Assembly: GCA_019240475.1 (NCBI GenBank)
Contig: JAFAYI010000036.1
Span: 310,001-374,000, forward strand
Source of the DNA: Acidobacteriaceae bacterium
GTDB lineage: Bacteria; Acidobacteriota; Terriglobia; Bryobacterales; Bryobacteraceae
Reading direction: 5' to 3'
DNA length: 64,000 nucleotides
Position 1 is the stretch's first letter. Each line of letters opens with the position of its first letter. Below, in pieces: positions 34,642 to 43,965 of this stretch. The notes under the pieces were generated by a model. The model saw only the letters and a list, made by a program, of their open reading frames with translations. It did no database searches and was not told the DNA's origin. Position numbers and translations under genes: made by a program.

Positions 34642-35657
34642 GGCTGCCCCGGTTCTGTAGCATTCTTCGGACCATGCATGTGCGTAATCGAAGTGATCAG
34701 GCCCTTGGCGTTCGTCGCGACAAGTAGTCCTTGTTCAGCGGAAGAAACATTCTGAAAATATAAATCCTCGAAGCCTGTCAGCTCCGACTTCGCAAGATAC
34801 AGCGGATGCGCAATGTGCAATTGCGTGGCATATTCTCTGATGACAGGTTCAGGGAAACTCGAGCTGAAAACCGGGACCGCTCCGCCCCTCTTGTTATCCG
34901 CTATTTGAACCAGTAGGTTACGCAGCGCGCACGCCGGACATCGCGCTGTGAAAACGATGTACTGTGTCTTTCCTCGCTCCGTAAAACTACTCAACGGTCC
35001 TTCTCGCCGCGACCATATCTCACGAACCGCTAAATCGGGAAACGGCGCTCCCGGCGCCGCAATGAAAGATTCCGAAGCGACGTTTCTGTATTCGATTCGG
35101 CCTAACTCGTACCGTTCGTAAAACTCCCTTAAATCCTCCGACTCAAACGCACCTTCCGGCGATGCGAATAACACCGACCCTCTCCGGTCGAAGATGAATA
35201 AGCTGTCCTGGCTTCTTGGTACCGTCAGGGTATGCGCGATCACAAACGTGTCGTCGTTGATAATTGGTAGCCGTATGTCGCCGTTGCGGCGTAGTTCTTC
35301 GAGGTCTTGGAAGTGTCCGCCCGTGACAATCGCAAACGTAACGTCCGGTGCATGATATTTCCGGATCAAGTAGGACGCGTAAAGGACCTTTTGTACGTTT
35401 TGCGGGGTCGCATTATTGAAATAAAGCAGGAAATTCAGATGGTTCGAGGGAAGGCTTACTCTATGGCCGTCAATAACATCCACGCCCGAAATAGCCCGAA
35501 TTGTTTCGCCCGGCAACACCGTGCCGATCCCCTGGTATGGTCGGGCAAACAGAAACCGGTTGAAGTAGTGAAGGTCGATCCAAATGATGAGTCCTAAGAG
35601 TGCTGTTCCGCCGATAATCACCCGATATCTTGAAGTAAGCCTCGGAGGCTGCACCAT
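34638..35657 (-). CDS. Membrane-anchored tandem thioredoxin-fold protein
   Basis: A 339-residue protein, first gene of the operon. One N-terminal helix (about residues 13-29) anchors it outside the membrane. Two thioredoxin-like domains seem to follow. The first (about 55-180) has the strand NFLLYFNN where a CxxC would normally follow, but the cysteines are absent. The second (about 215-320) has IVFTARCPACALRNLL with a CPAC active-site-like motif near residues 240-243. It may handle thiols of the cysteine-rich peptides. The start ATG is preceded by GGAGG only three bases away, just after a strong promoter. Confidence 0.75.
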   Translation of the reverse strand: MVQPPRLTSRYRVIIGGTALLGLIIWIDLHYFNRFLFARPYQGIGTVLPGETIRAISGVDVIDGHRVSLPSNHLNFLLYFNNATPQNVQKVLYASYLIRKYHAPDVTFAIVTGGHFQDLEELRRNGDIRLPIINDDTFVIAHTLTVPRSQDSLFIFDRRGSVLFASPEGAFESEDLREFYERYELGRIEYRNVASESFIAAPGAPFPDLAVREIWSRREGPLSSFTERGKTQYIVFTARCPACALRNLLVQIADNKRGGAVPVFSSSFPEPVIREYATQLHIAHPLYLAKSELTGFEDLYFQNVSSAEQGLLVATNAKGLITSITHMHGPKNATEPGQP

Positions 35658-35682
35658 AGCCCTCCAAAATGGAGTGTCTCTT

Positions 35683-35711
35683 TATATACCGCCTAAGGGG
35701 AAAGTTGTCAA
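35683..35711 (-). promoter_or_regulatory. Near-consensus sigma-70 promoter of the Cys-peptide operon
   Basis: On the minus strand TTGACA (35706-35711) is followed by 17 bases and TATATA (35683-35688), matching the consensus in eleven of twelve positions. Transcription would begin near 35676, about 19 bases before the ATG at 35657. A short inverted repeat CTCCA/TGGAG lies in the leader. This is the strongest promoter-like sequence seen in the window and marks the start of the eight-gene operon. Confidence 0.65.
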
Positions 35712-35818
35712 GTCCTAAAATTAATAAACCAGTAATATCACTTAAACCTCGTATTCTCGATCCTTTGCTGAACGATAGGGACATCATTGTGGCGAGACTG
35801 TCACGAGGACACTGTGGT

Positions 35819-38236
35819 TTATTGGTTCCGCAGCGCCACTGCAGGATCTACTCGCATCGCGCGCCGCGCAGGAATGTAACTCGATAGGATGACGAGCACG
35901 AGAAGGATTATGGGCGTCGGAATCAAGGTAATGGGATCCATAACCCGGATGCCATAGAGCATGCCCATCAAGCTGCGAATCAGCAGCATCGATCCGCTAA
36001 GGCCGATTACAATACCCACGAAGGCCAAACCGGCGGCCTGCTTCAGGACCATTTTCAGAACCTCCTGCGGGCTTGCTCCAAGCGACATTCGGATCCCTAT
36101 TTCCTGGACCCGTCGCCTCACCGAATAAGACATCACACCGTAGACGCCTATCACGGCAAGAATCAAAGCTAACCCCGCAAAGCTGGCAAGCAGCAATGTT
36201 CTAAAGCGCGGAGCCTCCACCGAAAGCGAAAGAGCCTCTTCCAATGTAGTAATGCGGCCCAGCGGCTGATTCTTGTCAATTGCCGCCACGTTCCTGCGAA
36301 TAACGGGGACCAGAGACAACGGGTCGGATGTAGTTCTTACAATTAGCCCGAGCCCTAACGTGCGCGCCTGTAAATAAGTGGCGTATACCTCGGGCTCCGC
36401 GGGCGACTGGAGTGCGACGTCTCTGGTATTTCCAACCACCCCAATCACGCGACTGTCTCCCTCCAGTCCGGCCCAGCCTAATTTCAATTCCTTCCCGACA
36501 GGTTCTTCATTCCGAAACAGCGTGCCGGCCATGGCTTCATTGATAATGACTGCGGGCTTACTCCCGGCGCGGTCCCGGTCTGAAAAGTCGCGGCCCTTGA
36601 GCATCGGAACGCCTAGCGTGCGGAAGTAATTGGGGCTCACAACCTGTATCTGCGCCTCACCTTCCCGCGCACTCGAGGCGGCCCCCGGCCCCACTCGGCT
36701 GATGCTTGTTTGCATTTCACTTCCGGCCAGAACACTCATGTTTGAAAGAGCGGCCGACTCCACTCCCGGCTTCTTGCCGATTTCCTCTAATACCTGCTGG
36801 AAGAACATTCGGGTCTTCTGCGGGGTTCGAAATTCCGATATGGGACGTGAGAGCCAGACGTTCAAAGTATTGTGTGGGTTCAATCCGGGATTGACGTTAG
36901 TCAGCACCCAAAAACTGTGCAACATCAGTCCCGCGCCCGCCAGCAATATAAGTGCAAGTGCGACTTCCGAAACCACTAGAATCGACCATGCCGAAGACCG
37001 CCCTAACCGAGGCGACGGCGTCGATGCTCGCTGGTTCAACGAAGAATGGAGATTATGTCTGAAGACATGAACCGCCGGAATCACGCCGAAGACAAACGAG
37101 GAAAGGATGGAAATTGCCGCGGCAAAGCAGAAGACTTCGATCGTCAGGCTGGTCGAATGCAATCTCGGTATTTCAGCCGGCGCGAATCGCCAGAACACCC
37201 GCAGAGCGGCGGATGTCGCCGCTAGTCCCAGCGCACCTCCCGCTGCCGCAAGTATCAAATTTTCGACGATGAGCTGTTGTAAGATGTGCCGGTTGGAGGC
37301 GCCCAAAGCACGCCGGGTCGCGAGTTCCGACCGCTGCGAGGTCCCGCGGACTAATAACAGGTTTGCCACATTGGCGCACGCAATGAGCAGCACGAAAGAG
37401 ACCGCTCCCATCAGAACCAGGAGCGCCGATTCTACTTTTCCCGACAGCCTTTCACGCAAAGAAAGCGCTCGTAAGGCCCATTCGCGCTCGTCCGGATAAC
37501 TCGCGGCCAGTCTTTTTCCGATCGCCTTAAGCTCTGCCTGCGCCTGCGGCAACTTAGTTCCGTCCCGGAGTACCGCGACGATTGTCGCATTGCGTATTCC
37601 CCGGTTCGATGCGTCTTCGGCCGTGATCGCCCTGGGGATCCAAATATCGGTCGTCTTCGCCGGGAACCAGAAATTCGCGGGCATGACACCGACTACCGTA
37701 AATGCCTTTTTGTCGAGCCGCAGGCTCTTCCCTAATACCCCTGGGTTCGCTCCGAAGTGCCGCCTCCAAAGCGAGTCGCTCATCACAACAACCTGGTCTT
37801 TACCCGGGGTTCCCTCCTCGACAGTGAAGGTCCTGCCGATCTCCGGACTCACGCCCAGTAGGCCGAAAAAGTTGGTCGTTACCTGAACATCGTTCAACGC
37901 CTCCGCGTCTCCGGATCCCGTCAGCGTCAACGGAAACGAGTGGCTATAAAGCGCGGCATTCTCAAAGCTATGAGACTGCTTTACAATGTCGCCTAAGTCT
38001 CCGGCGGGAACCTGCATCAGGCGCCCGCCCCACTTCGCGCTCTCCGAAAGTATTTCGACTATCCGCCCTGAATTCTTGAAAGGCAGCGGCTGTAGTAAGA
38101 CGTTATAGACTACCGAAAAAAGCGCCGTATTAGCGCCGATACCGAGCGCTAAGGTGATTACCGCCACTGCGGTAAATCCCAGATATTTGATTAATTGCCG
38201 GACGCCATACCGGACGTCCTTCCATAAGTCCGACAT
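35819..38236 (-). CDS. MacB-like duplicated orphan permease (ADOP family)
   Basis: An 805-residue permease with two FtsX/MacB units: helix near 17-38, periplasmic MacB-type domain, helices near 285-305, 340-365 and 420-445, then a second periplasmic domain and three helices near 690-715, 745-765 and 775-795. Segments such as NPGVLGKSLRLDKKAFTVVG and RRRVQEIGIRMSLGASPQEV are typical. No ATPase is fused or adjacent, which is the mark of the acidobacterial duplicated orphan permease family. Function in export is presumed. It reads in the same direction as the Cys-peptide operon but is separated from it by 161 bases containing a promoter. Confidence 0.9.
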   Translation of the reverse strand: MSDLWKDVRYGVRQLIKYLGFTAVAVITLALGIGANTALFSVVYNVLLQPLPFKNSGRIVEILSESAKWGGRLMQVPAGDLGDIVKQSHSFENAALYSHSFPLTLTGSGDAEALNDVQVTTNFFGLLGVSPEIGRTFTVEEGTPGKDQVVVMSDSLWRRHFGANPGVLGKSLRLDKKAFTVVGVMPANFWFPAKTTDIWIPRAITAEDASNRGIRNATIVAVLRDGTKLPQAQAELKAIGKRLAASYPDEREWALRALSLRERLSGKVESALLVLMGAVSFVLLIACANVANLLLVRGTSQRSELATRRALGASNRHILQQLIVENLILAAAGGALGLAATSAALRVFWRFAPAEIPRLHSTSLTIEVFCFAAAISILSSFVFGVIPAVHVFRHNLHSSLNQRASTPSPRLGRSSAWSILVVSEVALALILLAGAGLMLHSFWVLTNVNPGLNPHNTLNVWLSRPISEFRTPQKTRMFFQQVLEEIGKKPGVESAALSNMSVLAGSEMQTSISRVGPGAASSAREGEAQIQVVSPNYFRTLGVPMLKGRDFSDRDRAGSKPAVIINEAMAGTLFRNEEPVGKELKLGWAGLEGDSRVIGVVGNTRDVALQSPAEPEVYATYLQARTLGLGLIVRTTSDPLSLVPVIRRNVAAIDKNQPLGRITTLEEALSLSVEAPRFRTLLLASFAGLALILAVIGVYGVMSYSVRRRVQEIGIRMSLGASPQEVLKMVLKQAAGLAFVGIVIGLSGSMLLIRSLMGMLYGIRVMDPITLIPTPIILLVLVILSSYIPARRAMRVDPAVALRNQ

Positions 38237-38317
38237 GGGCTCAATGTTATAACAATTTGGCCCCTGCTAGCTAACCTCGGTAATTCCCCTGCGTCCAGGG
38301 ACAAAAACCAACGTTCT

Positions 38318-41062
38318 TTACGCCGTCCGCTGTGCTTCCGCCTTGCCGTCTCCTGAGATCGCGGCCTGCGCCGCTGCGAGCCTGGCGATCGGCACCCGGT
38401 ACGGAGAACACGATACGTAATTCATGCCTGCCCGATAACAGAATTCAACCGAGCTCGGCTCGCCTCCGTGCTCGCCGCAGATCCCGACTTCCAGATCCGG
38501 CCTTGCCTTTCTTCCCATCTTCACGGCATGCTCCACGAGCTTGCCGACTCCATCCTGGTCCAGCACAGCGAAGGGGTCCGCCTTGAATATCTTCAAGTCT
38601 TCATACTGCTTCGAAAACTTGGTGTAGTCGTCGCGCGACAGCCCCATCGTGGTCTGCGTCAGGTCGTTGGTGCCGAAGCTGAAGAACTCAGCCTCCCGTG
38701 CAATATCGTCCGCCGTCAGCGCCGCCCGTGGAATTTCAATCATCGTTCCGACGTAGTACTTCAGGTCCTTCAATCCCGCCGCGCCCAGAACTTCCTCGGC
38801 CACCTTCACCACGATCGCCTTCTGATTCTGCAGCTCTTTCACATTGCCCACCAGCGGAATCATAACCTCGGGAATCACTTTCACGCCTTTCTTCGCCACC
38901 TGGGCCGCGGCTTCGAAAATCGCCCGCGCCTGCATCTCCGTCACCTCCGGATACGTGACCCCCAATCGGCATCCGCGATGCCCCAACATCGGATTGAACT
39001 CGTGAAGCTCCTCCACTCGATGCAGCAACTCCGGAAGGTGCTTCTTCAACTCCCCGACGGAAACGCCGTAAGTCGCCGCCATTTCTTTCTTCTCTCGTCC
39101 CGTCGCATTCGGCAGCTTGGCTATGTCCACCATCAGATTCTCGCGCTTCGGCAAGAACTCATGCAGCGGCGGATCGAGCGTCCGGATCACTACCGGAAAT
39201 CCGTCCATCGCTTCGAACAGCCCCGCGAAATCTTTGCGTTGCATCGGCAACAGCTTCTTCAGCGCGTTCTTGCGAGTCTTCTCGTCGCGCGCCAGAATCA
39301 TGGCCTGCATGTGCGGAATGCGGTCCTCCGCGAAAAACATATGCTCCGTGCGGCACAGCCCGATTCCTTCGGCGCCAAACATCCGCGCCGCTTTTGCATC
39401 GCGCGGAATATCGGCGTTCGCCCTCACGCCGAAATCGCCCCGAAACTCATCGGCCCATTCCATGAACGACGCGAAGTAGTGCGACTTCGGGTCCGGTTCG
39501 TTCGTCTTGCACTGGCCCAGGTAAACTTCGCCCAGCGTCCCATCGAGCGAAATCCAATCGCCTTCCTTCAGCGTCAGCTTCTTGCCTTCGAACAGAATGG
39601 TCGCCTGCTTCGTCGCTTCGTTCACCGCTACTGACGAGGCGCCCACTACGCACGGCCGTCCCATTCCGCGCGCCACGACCGCGGCGTGGCTCGTCAATCC
39701 GCCGACCGCGGTCAGAATTCCCTTCGAAACGTCCATCCCGTGTATGTCGTCGGGTGTAGTTTCCTTGCGCACCAGGATCACCGGGCCGCCCTCGGCCAAA
39801 TGCACCGCGTCTTCCGATGAAAACGCCGCTCGTCCCACCGCCGCTCCAGGCGACGCCGGCAAGCCCGTCGCGATCTTTTGTAAGCCCTTCCTCATCGCAG
39901 GGTCCAGCACCGGATGCAGCAACTGATCCAACTGGTTTGGCGCCACGCGCTGCACGGCTTCTTTCTTTGAGATCAGCCCTTCTTCCACCATGTCCACTGC
40001 CACGCGCACCGCCGCCGGCCCCGTTCGTTTGCCGTTGCGCGTCTGCAGCATGTACAGCTTGCCTTCTTCTACCGTGAATTCGAAATCCTGCACGTCCCGG
40101 TAATGCTTTTCGAGATTCGTCGTGATCTCGCGCAGTTGCCGGTATGCCTCGGGCATCACTTGCTCCAGCTCCGTAATCGGCTGCGGCGTGCGAATGCCCG
40201 CCACCACGTCCTCGCCCTGCGCATTCACCAGGAATTCGCCGTAGAACGCTCTCTCGCCGGTGGACGGATTGCGCGTGAACCCCACTCCCGTGCCCGAATT
40301 GTCCCCCATGTTGCCGAACACCATCGCCTGCACGTTCGCGGCCGTGCCGATTGAGTCCGGAATCTTTTCCATGCGCCGGTAGTAGATCGCCTTCGGAGTG
40401 TTCCATGAATTGAACACCGCATCGCGCGCGAGCGTCAACTGCTTCAGCGGACTTTGCGGAAACTCGCTTCCCGTTTCCTTCTTCACGAGCTTCTTGTACT
40501 CGCCGATGATCGACTTCAAATCCTCCGCTGTCAGGTCCGTATCCAGCTTCGCCCGCGCCTTCGCCTTCCGCGAATCGAAGATATGGTCGAACTTTGCCAT
40601 ATCGATGTGCAGCGCCACCTCGCCGAACATCTGGATAAAGCGCCGATAGCAATCGTAGGCGAATCGCGCATTGCCCGTCTTGCGCGCCAGCGCCTCGGTC
40701 GATTCATCGTTCAGCCCGAGATTCAGAATCGTGTTCATCATCCCCGGCATCGAAAATTTCGCGCCGCTTCGCACGCTCACCAGCAGCGGGTCTTCTCCCG
40801 CTCCCAGTTTCTTGCCCATCTGCTTTTCGAGCTTCTCCAATGCCTTCGCAATCTGCTCGTCCACTTCGCCCGGAACTTTATTTCCGTTTTCAAAGAAAAG
40901 CGTGCATACCTCCGTCGAGATCGTGAAGCCCGGCGGCACTGGAACGCCCGCCTTGCTCATCTCCGCGAGCCCCGCGCCTTTGCCCCCCAGAAGGTCGCGC
41001 ATCTTGCCGTCGCCGTCCGCCTGCCCTCCGCCAAACGAGTAAACGTATTCCTTCATTGCCAA
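38318..41062 (-). CDS. ppdK: Pyruvate, phosphate dikinase
   Basis: A 914-residue enzyme that interconverts pyruvate, ATP and phosphate with phosphoenolpyruvate, AMP and pyrophosphate. Seen are the N-terminal nucleotide-binding region (LLGGKGAGLAEM, GMMNTILNLGLND), the phospho-histidine motif GGLTSHAAVVARGMGRPCV near residues 452-470, and the PEP/pyruvate domain with GLCRTEHMFF and SFGTNDLTQTTMG. Length is in the normal range. It starts 15 bases after glyS, so it appears to end the recO-glyQ-glyS-ppdK run. Confidence 0.97.
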   Translation of the reverse strand: MAMKEYVYSFGGGQADGDGKMRDLLGGKGAGLAEMSKAGVPVPPGFTISTEVCTLFFENGNKVPGEVDEQIAKALEKLEKQMGKKLGAGEDPLLVSVRSGAKFSMPGMMNTILNLGLNDESTEALARKTGNARFAYDCYRRFIQMFGEVALHIDMAKFDHIFDSRKAKARAKLDTDLTAEDLKSIIGEYKKLVKKETGSEFPQSPLKQLTLARDAVFNSWNTPKAIYYRRMEKIPDSIGTAANVQAMVFGNMGDNSGTGVGFTRNPSTGERAFYGEFLVNAQGEDVVAGIRTPQPITELEQVMPEAYRQLREITTNLEKHYRDVQDFEFTVEEGKLYMLQTRNGKRTGPAAVRVAVDMVEEGLISKKEAVQRVAPNQLDQLLHPVLDPAMRKGLQKIATGLPASPGAAVGRAAFSSEDAVHLAEGGPVILVRKETTPDDIHGMDVSKGILTAVGGLTSHAAVVARGMGRPCVVGASSVAVNEATKQATILFEGKKLTLKEGDWISLDGTLGEVYLGQCKTNEPDPKSHYFASFMEWADEFRGDFGVRANADIPRDAKAARMFGAEGIGLCRTEHMFFAEDRIPHMQAMILARDEKTRKNALKKLLPMQRKDFAGLFEAMDGFPVVIRTLDPPLHEFLPKRENLMVDIAKLPNATGREKKEMAATYGVSVGELKKHLPELLHRVEELHEFNPMLGHRGCRLGVTYPEVTEMQARAIFEAAAQVAKKGVKVIPEVMIPLVGNVKELQNQKAIVVKVAEEVLGAAGLKDLKYYVGTMIEIPRAALTADDIAREAEFFSFGTNDLTQTTMGLSRDDYTKFSKQYEDLKIFKADPFAVLDQDGVGKLVEHAVKMGRKARPDLEVGICGEHGGEPSSVEFCYRAGMNYVSCSPYRVPIARLAAAQAAISGDGKAEAQRTA

Positions 41063-41077
41063 ATCTTGTCTCCTGAT

Positions 41078-43060
41078 TTACGCGGCTTGTCCCCGCGTGA
41101 CGATTTCTGAAAAATCTGCGATCGTGCCGAACTCCGCCAACAGGCCGTGCAGCAACGCCAGGCGGTTCTTCCGGATCGCTTCGTTGGGATCGTTCACTAA
41201 AATCTTATCGAAGAACAGATCCACCTGCGGCCGCAAAGACGCAATCTCCTCCAGGCGTCGCTTGTAGCCTCCGGTCCTGATCTTCTCGCTCACCGCTCCT
41301 GCAGCCTCGTACAGTTCTCTCTCCGGCCCATCCGCGAACAACCTTGCGTCCGGACCTTCGGGATTGCTCACCTGCGCCTGCTTCAAGATGTTCTTGATGC
41401 GCTTGAAACTTGCCGCGATCGGCTCGAAATTTTCGGACGCCCTCACCTCGCGCACTGCCTTGGCGCGCTCTTCTAAATCCGCTAGCGTCGTGATCGGCGG
41501 CGCCATAACCGCATTCACCTCGTCGTAGGCATAGTTCGTCACTTCGCGCAGATAGAAATGTATGCGCTCGCGCATGAATTCAGTCACTTGAAAGTCGTGT
41601 TGGGTCAACGCCAACAACTCCACCGGCAGCCGCGCTTCGAACAAGACCTTCACGATCCCTTGAGCCGCTCGCCTCAGCGCGAACGGGTCCTTCGATCCGG
41701 TCGGAATCAACCCGATCCGGAAGCACTCAATCAACGTGTCGATCTTGTCCGCGATCGACACCACCTGCCCTTCGAGCGTTCCTGGAATCGAATCTTCCAT
41801 GCTGACCGGTTTGTAGTGGTCGTAAATCGCCCGCGCCACAAGCTCGCCTTCGCCCTGCGCCCGCGCATACAGTCCGCCGACCACGCCCTGCAGCTCCGGA
41901 AACTCCTTCACCATATCGGTCGAGAGGTCGCATTTGCACAGCTTCGCCGCCCGCATAGTCGCTTCAATATCGGCGCCCACCTGGGACGCTAGCATGCTCG
42001 CGATCGCCCGCACCCGCTTGCTCTTGTCCAGGTAGCTGCCAAGCTGCGCCTGGAATGTAATCTTCGCCAGGTCCGGCGTCCGCTCGGCGAGCGTCTTGCG
42101 TTGATCCACCTCCCAGAAGAACTTGGCATCGTTGAACCGCGCCCGCAATACCCGCTCGTTGCCCTGTCGGATCAGCCCGTCCGGGTCCCCATCCGTATTC
42201 GTCACCGCCGCGAATTCCGGCGCCAGCGATCCGTCCTCGTTCGCCACGGAAAAGTAGCGCTGATGATGCCGCATCACCGTCGAAAGAATTTCCTTCGGCA
42301 GCTCCAAATACGATGTGTCGAAGGTCCCGCGGAACGTGGTTGGAAACTCCGTCAGGTATACCAGCGTCTTCAGAAGTTCTTCGTCGCGCTGCACTCCCGG
42401 CCACAGCCCGTCTTCAATCCGCTTTCGCCGCGCCTCCGCGTGCACAATCACGCCGTTCTCGCGCAGCACGTCCAGATAAGTTGCGATACTCACCGCTAGC
42501 GGTTCTTTCGCGCCCAACACGCGATGCCCGCGCGTCAAGTTTCCCGACCTCACGCCCGCAACTTCAAATGGCACAACCTCTTCATCTAATAGCGCCACAA
42601 TCCAGCGGATCGGCCGGATGAACCGCGCGCCGTTCTTCCCGGTCCAATACATCGTCTTCGGAAAGTGAATGCCCGAAATCGTCTCCGGCAATTTCTCTGC
42701 CAGAGCTTCCTTTGCGGACCGTCCTTTGCTCAATTGCGCGAACACATACCGCTCGCCCTTGGCCTCCGCGGCCTTCTTTAATTGCTCGACGCTCACGCCC
42801 TGTTTCCGGGCGAAGCCTTCGGCCGCCTTCGCCCCCGCCGAAAGATATGGCCCCGGCACAACCGTTTCCACATCCGGCGCCTTCTCCAAGATGTTCTTTG
42901 CCAGCAACACCAGCCGCCGCGGCGTCGCCTCCGTCCGAATCTCCGACCCGCCGAATACGCCCAACGCGGCCTGGAATCGCGCGCGCAGATCTTCGAGCGC
43001 CGGCTCAATCATCCAGTCGGGAATCTCTTCCGTCCCAATCTCCAGCAGAAAGTACGCCAT
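41078..43060 (-). CDS. glyS: Glycyl-tRNA synthetase beta subunit
   Basis: A 660-residue subunit of the alpha2-beta2 glycyl-tRNA synthetase. The N-terminus MAYFLLEIGTEEIPDWM is the typical start; the open frame extends further upstream but lies within glyQ, so I place the start at 43060, where ATG overlaps the glyQ stop by four bases. Other hallmarks are FPKTMYWTGKNGARFIRPIRW near residue 127-147, MRHHQRYFSV near 260 and FALRRAAQGIVKVL near 465. The C-terminal part is the anticodon-binding DALR-like region. Confidence 0.96.
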   Translation of the reverse strand: MAYFLLEIGTEEIPDWMIEPALEDLRARFQAALGVFGGSEIRTEATPRRLVLLAKNILEKAPDVETVVPGPYLSAGAKAAEGFARKQGVSVEQLKKAAEAKGERYVFAQLSKGRSAKEALAEKLPETISGIHFPKTMYWTGKNGARFIRPIRWIVALLDEEVVPFEVAGVRSGNLTRGHRVLGAKEPLAVSIATYLDVLRENGVIVHAEARRKRIEDGLWPGVQRDEELLKTLVYLTEFPTTFRGTFDTSYLELPKEILSTVMRHHQRYFSVANEDGSLAPEFAAVTNTDGDPDGLIRQGNERVLRARFNDAKFFWEVDQRKTLAERTPDLAKITFQAQLGSYLDKSKRVRAIASMLASQVGADIEATMRAAKLCKCDLSTDMVKEFPELQGVVGGLYARAQGEGELVARAIYDHYKPVSMEDSIPGTLEGQVVSIADKIDTLIECFRIGLIPTGSKDPFALRRAAQGIVKVLFEARLPVELLALTQHDFQVTEFMRERIHFYLREVTNYAYDEVNAVMAPPITTLADLEERAKAVREVRASENFEPIAASFKRIKNILKQAQVSNPEGPDARLFADGPERELYEAAGAVSEKIRTGGYKRRLEEIASLRPQVDLFFDKILVNDPNEAIRKNRLALLHGLLAEFGTIADFSEIVTRGQAA

Positions 43061-43953
43061 CAGCCGGCTGCCTCTTCGCGGCCAAACTGCTGCGCTGCCC
43101 ACTCCTGCGCGACGCCTAGCGCAAGCTTTCGTACCCGGCCGATAATCCCCACCCGCTCGGTCACGCTGATCGCCCCACGCGCGTCCAGCATGTTGAACAA
43201 GTGCGAGCACTTCAGCGCCTGGTCATAAGCCGCGAGCACCGGAAACCGTAGCTTGTCCTCCGCCTGCTTATACAAATCCAGTAATCGCTGGCACTCCGCC
43301 TCATGCAATTCGAACTCTTTCCACAGCGCGGTCACATCCGCCAGCTCGAAGTTGTACATCGAAAACTGCTGTTCCTCCGCCATCCGGACGTCCGCATATT
43401 TCACGCCCGGCGCCCACTCGATATCGAACACGCTATCGACATTTTGTAGAAACGCCACCGTGCGCTCCAGCCCGTAAGTAATCTCGGCGGGCGCCAGGTC
43501 CACATCCATTCCGCCGCACTGCTGGAAGTAAGTGAACTGGCTAATCTCCAGCCCGTCCAGCATCACCTGCCAACCCGTGCCCCAAGCGCCCAGCGTCGGA
43601 GCTTCCCAGTTGTCTTCCTCGAATTTGATATCGTGCTTGCGCAGCGAAATCCCGATCGCCTCCAGGCTTCCCAAGTATTGCTCCACAACATCATCGGGCG
43701 TAGGCTTCAGAATCACTTGGAGCTGCGTGTGCTTGTAGAGGCGGTTGGGATTCGCGCCATAGCGGCCGTCCGTCGGTCTTCGGCTCGGCTGCACATATGC
43801 CACTTTGTACGGCTTCGGCCCCAGCACTCGTAAGAAAGTCTCGGGCGCCATTGTTCCTGCGCCAACTTCCAGATCGTACGGCTCTTGAATTACCACGCCG
43901 CGATCCGCCCAGTAATGTTTCAGCTTCCGAATCGTGTCCTGAAATGAGTCCAT
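43060..43953 (-). CDS. glyQ: Glycyl-tRNA synthetase alpha subunit
   Basis: A 297-residue class II catalytic subunit that charges glycine to tRNA-Gly together with the beta subunit. Strong family matches are DTIRKLKHYWADRGVV at the N-terminus, EVGAGTMAPETFLRVLGP near 28-45, YVQPSRRPTDGRYGANPNR near 53-71, WEAPTLGAWGTGWQVM, and YFQQCGGMDVDLAPAEITYG. It lies 12 bases after recO and overlaps glyS by four bases. Confidence 0.97.
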   Translation of the reverse strand: MDSFQDTIRKLKHYWADRGVVIQEPYDLEVGAGTMAPETFLRVLGPKPYKVAYVQPSRRPTDGRYGANPNRLYKHTQLQVILKPTPDDVVEQYLGSLEAIGISLRKHDIKFEEDNWEAPTLGAWGTGWQVMLDGLEISQFTYFQQCGGMDVDLAPAEITYGLERTVAFLQNVDSVFDIEWAPGVKYADVRMAEEQQFSMYNFELADVTALWKEFELHEAECQRLLDLYKQAEDKLRFPVLAAYDQALKCSHLFNMLDARGAISVTERVGIIGRVRKLALGVAQEWAAQQFGREEAAG

Positions 43954-43965
43954 GACGCCTGTGGC

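Noticed and set aside
35819..38236. Orphan MacB-like permease as part of the Cys-peptide export system
   Set aside because: Same strand, but a strong promoter lies between, and such orphan permeases are scattered and numerous in this lineage; no direct link is shown.
38246..38274. TTAGCT-N17-TATAAC as promoter of the orphan permease gene
   Set aside because: The -10 box would leave almost no leader before the ATG at 38236, and the -35 match is only three of six.
39447..40652. 401-codon minus-strand open frame inside ppdK
   Set aside because: It is a frame-shifted shadow of ppdK with Gly/Arg-rich composition; ppdK matches its family along the whole length.
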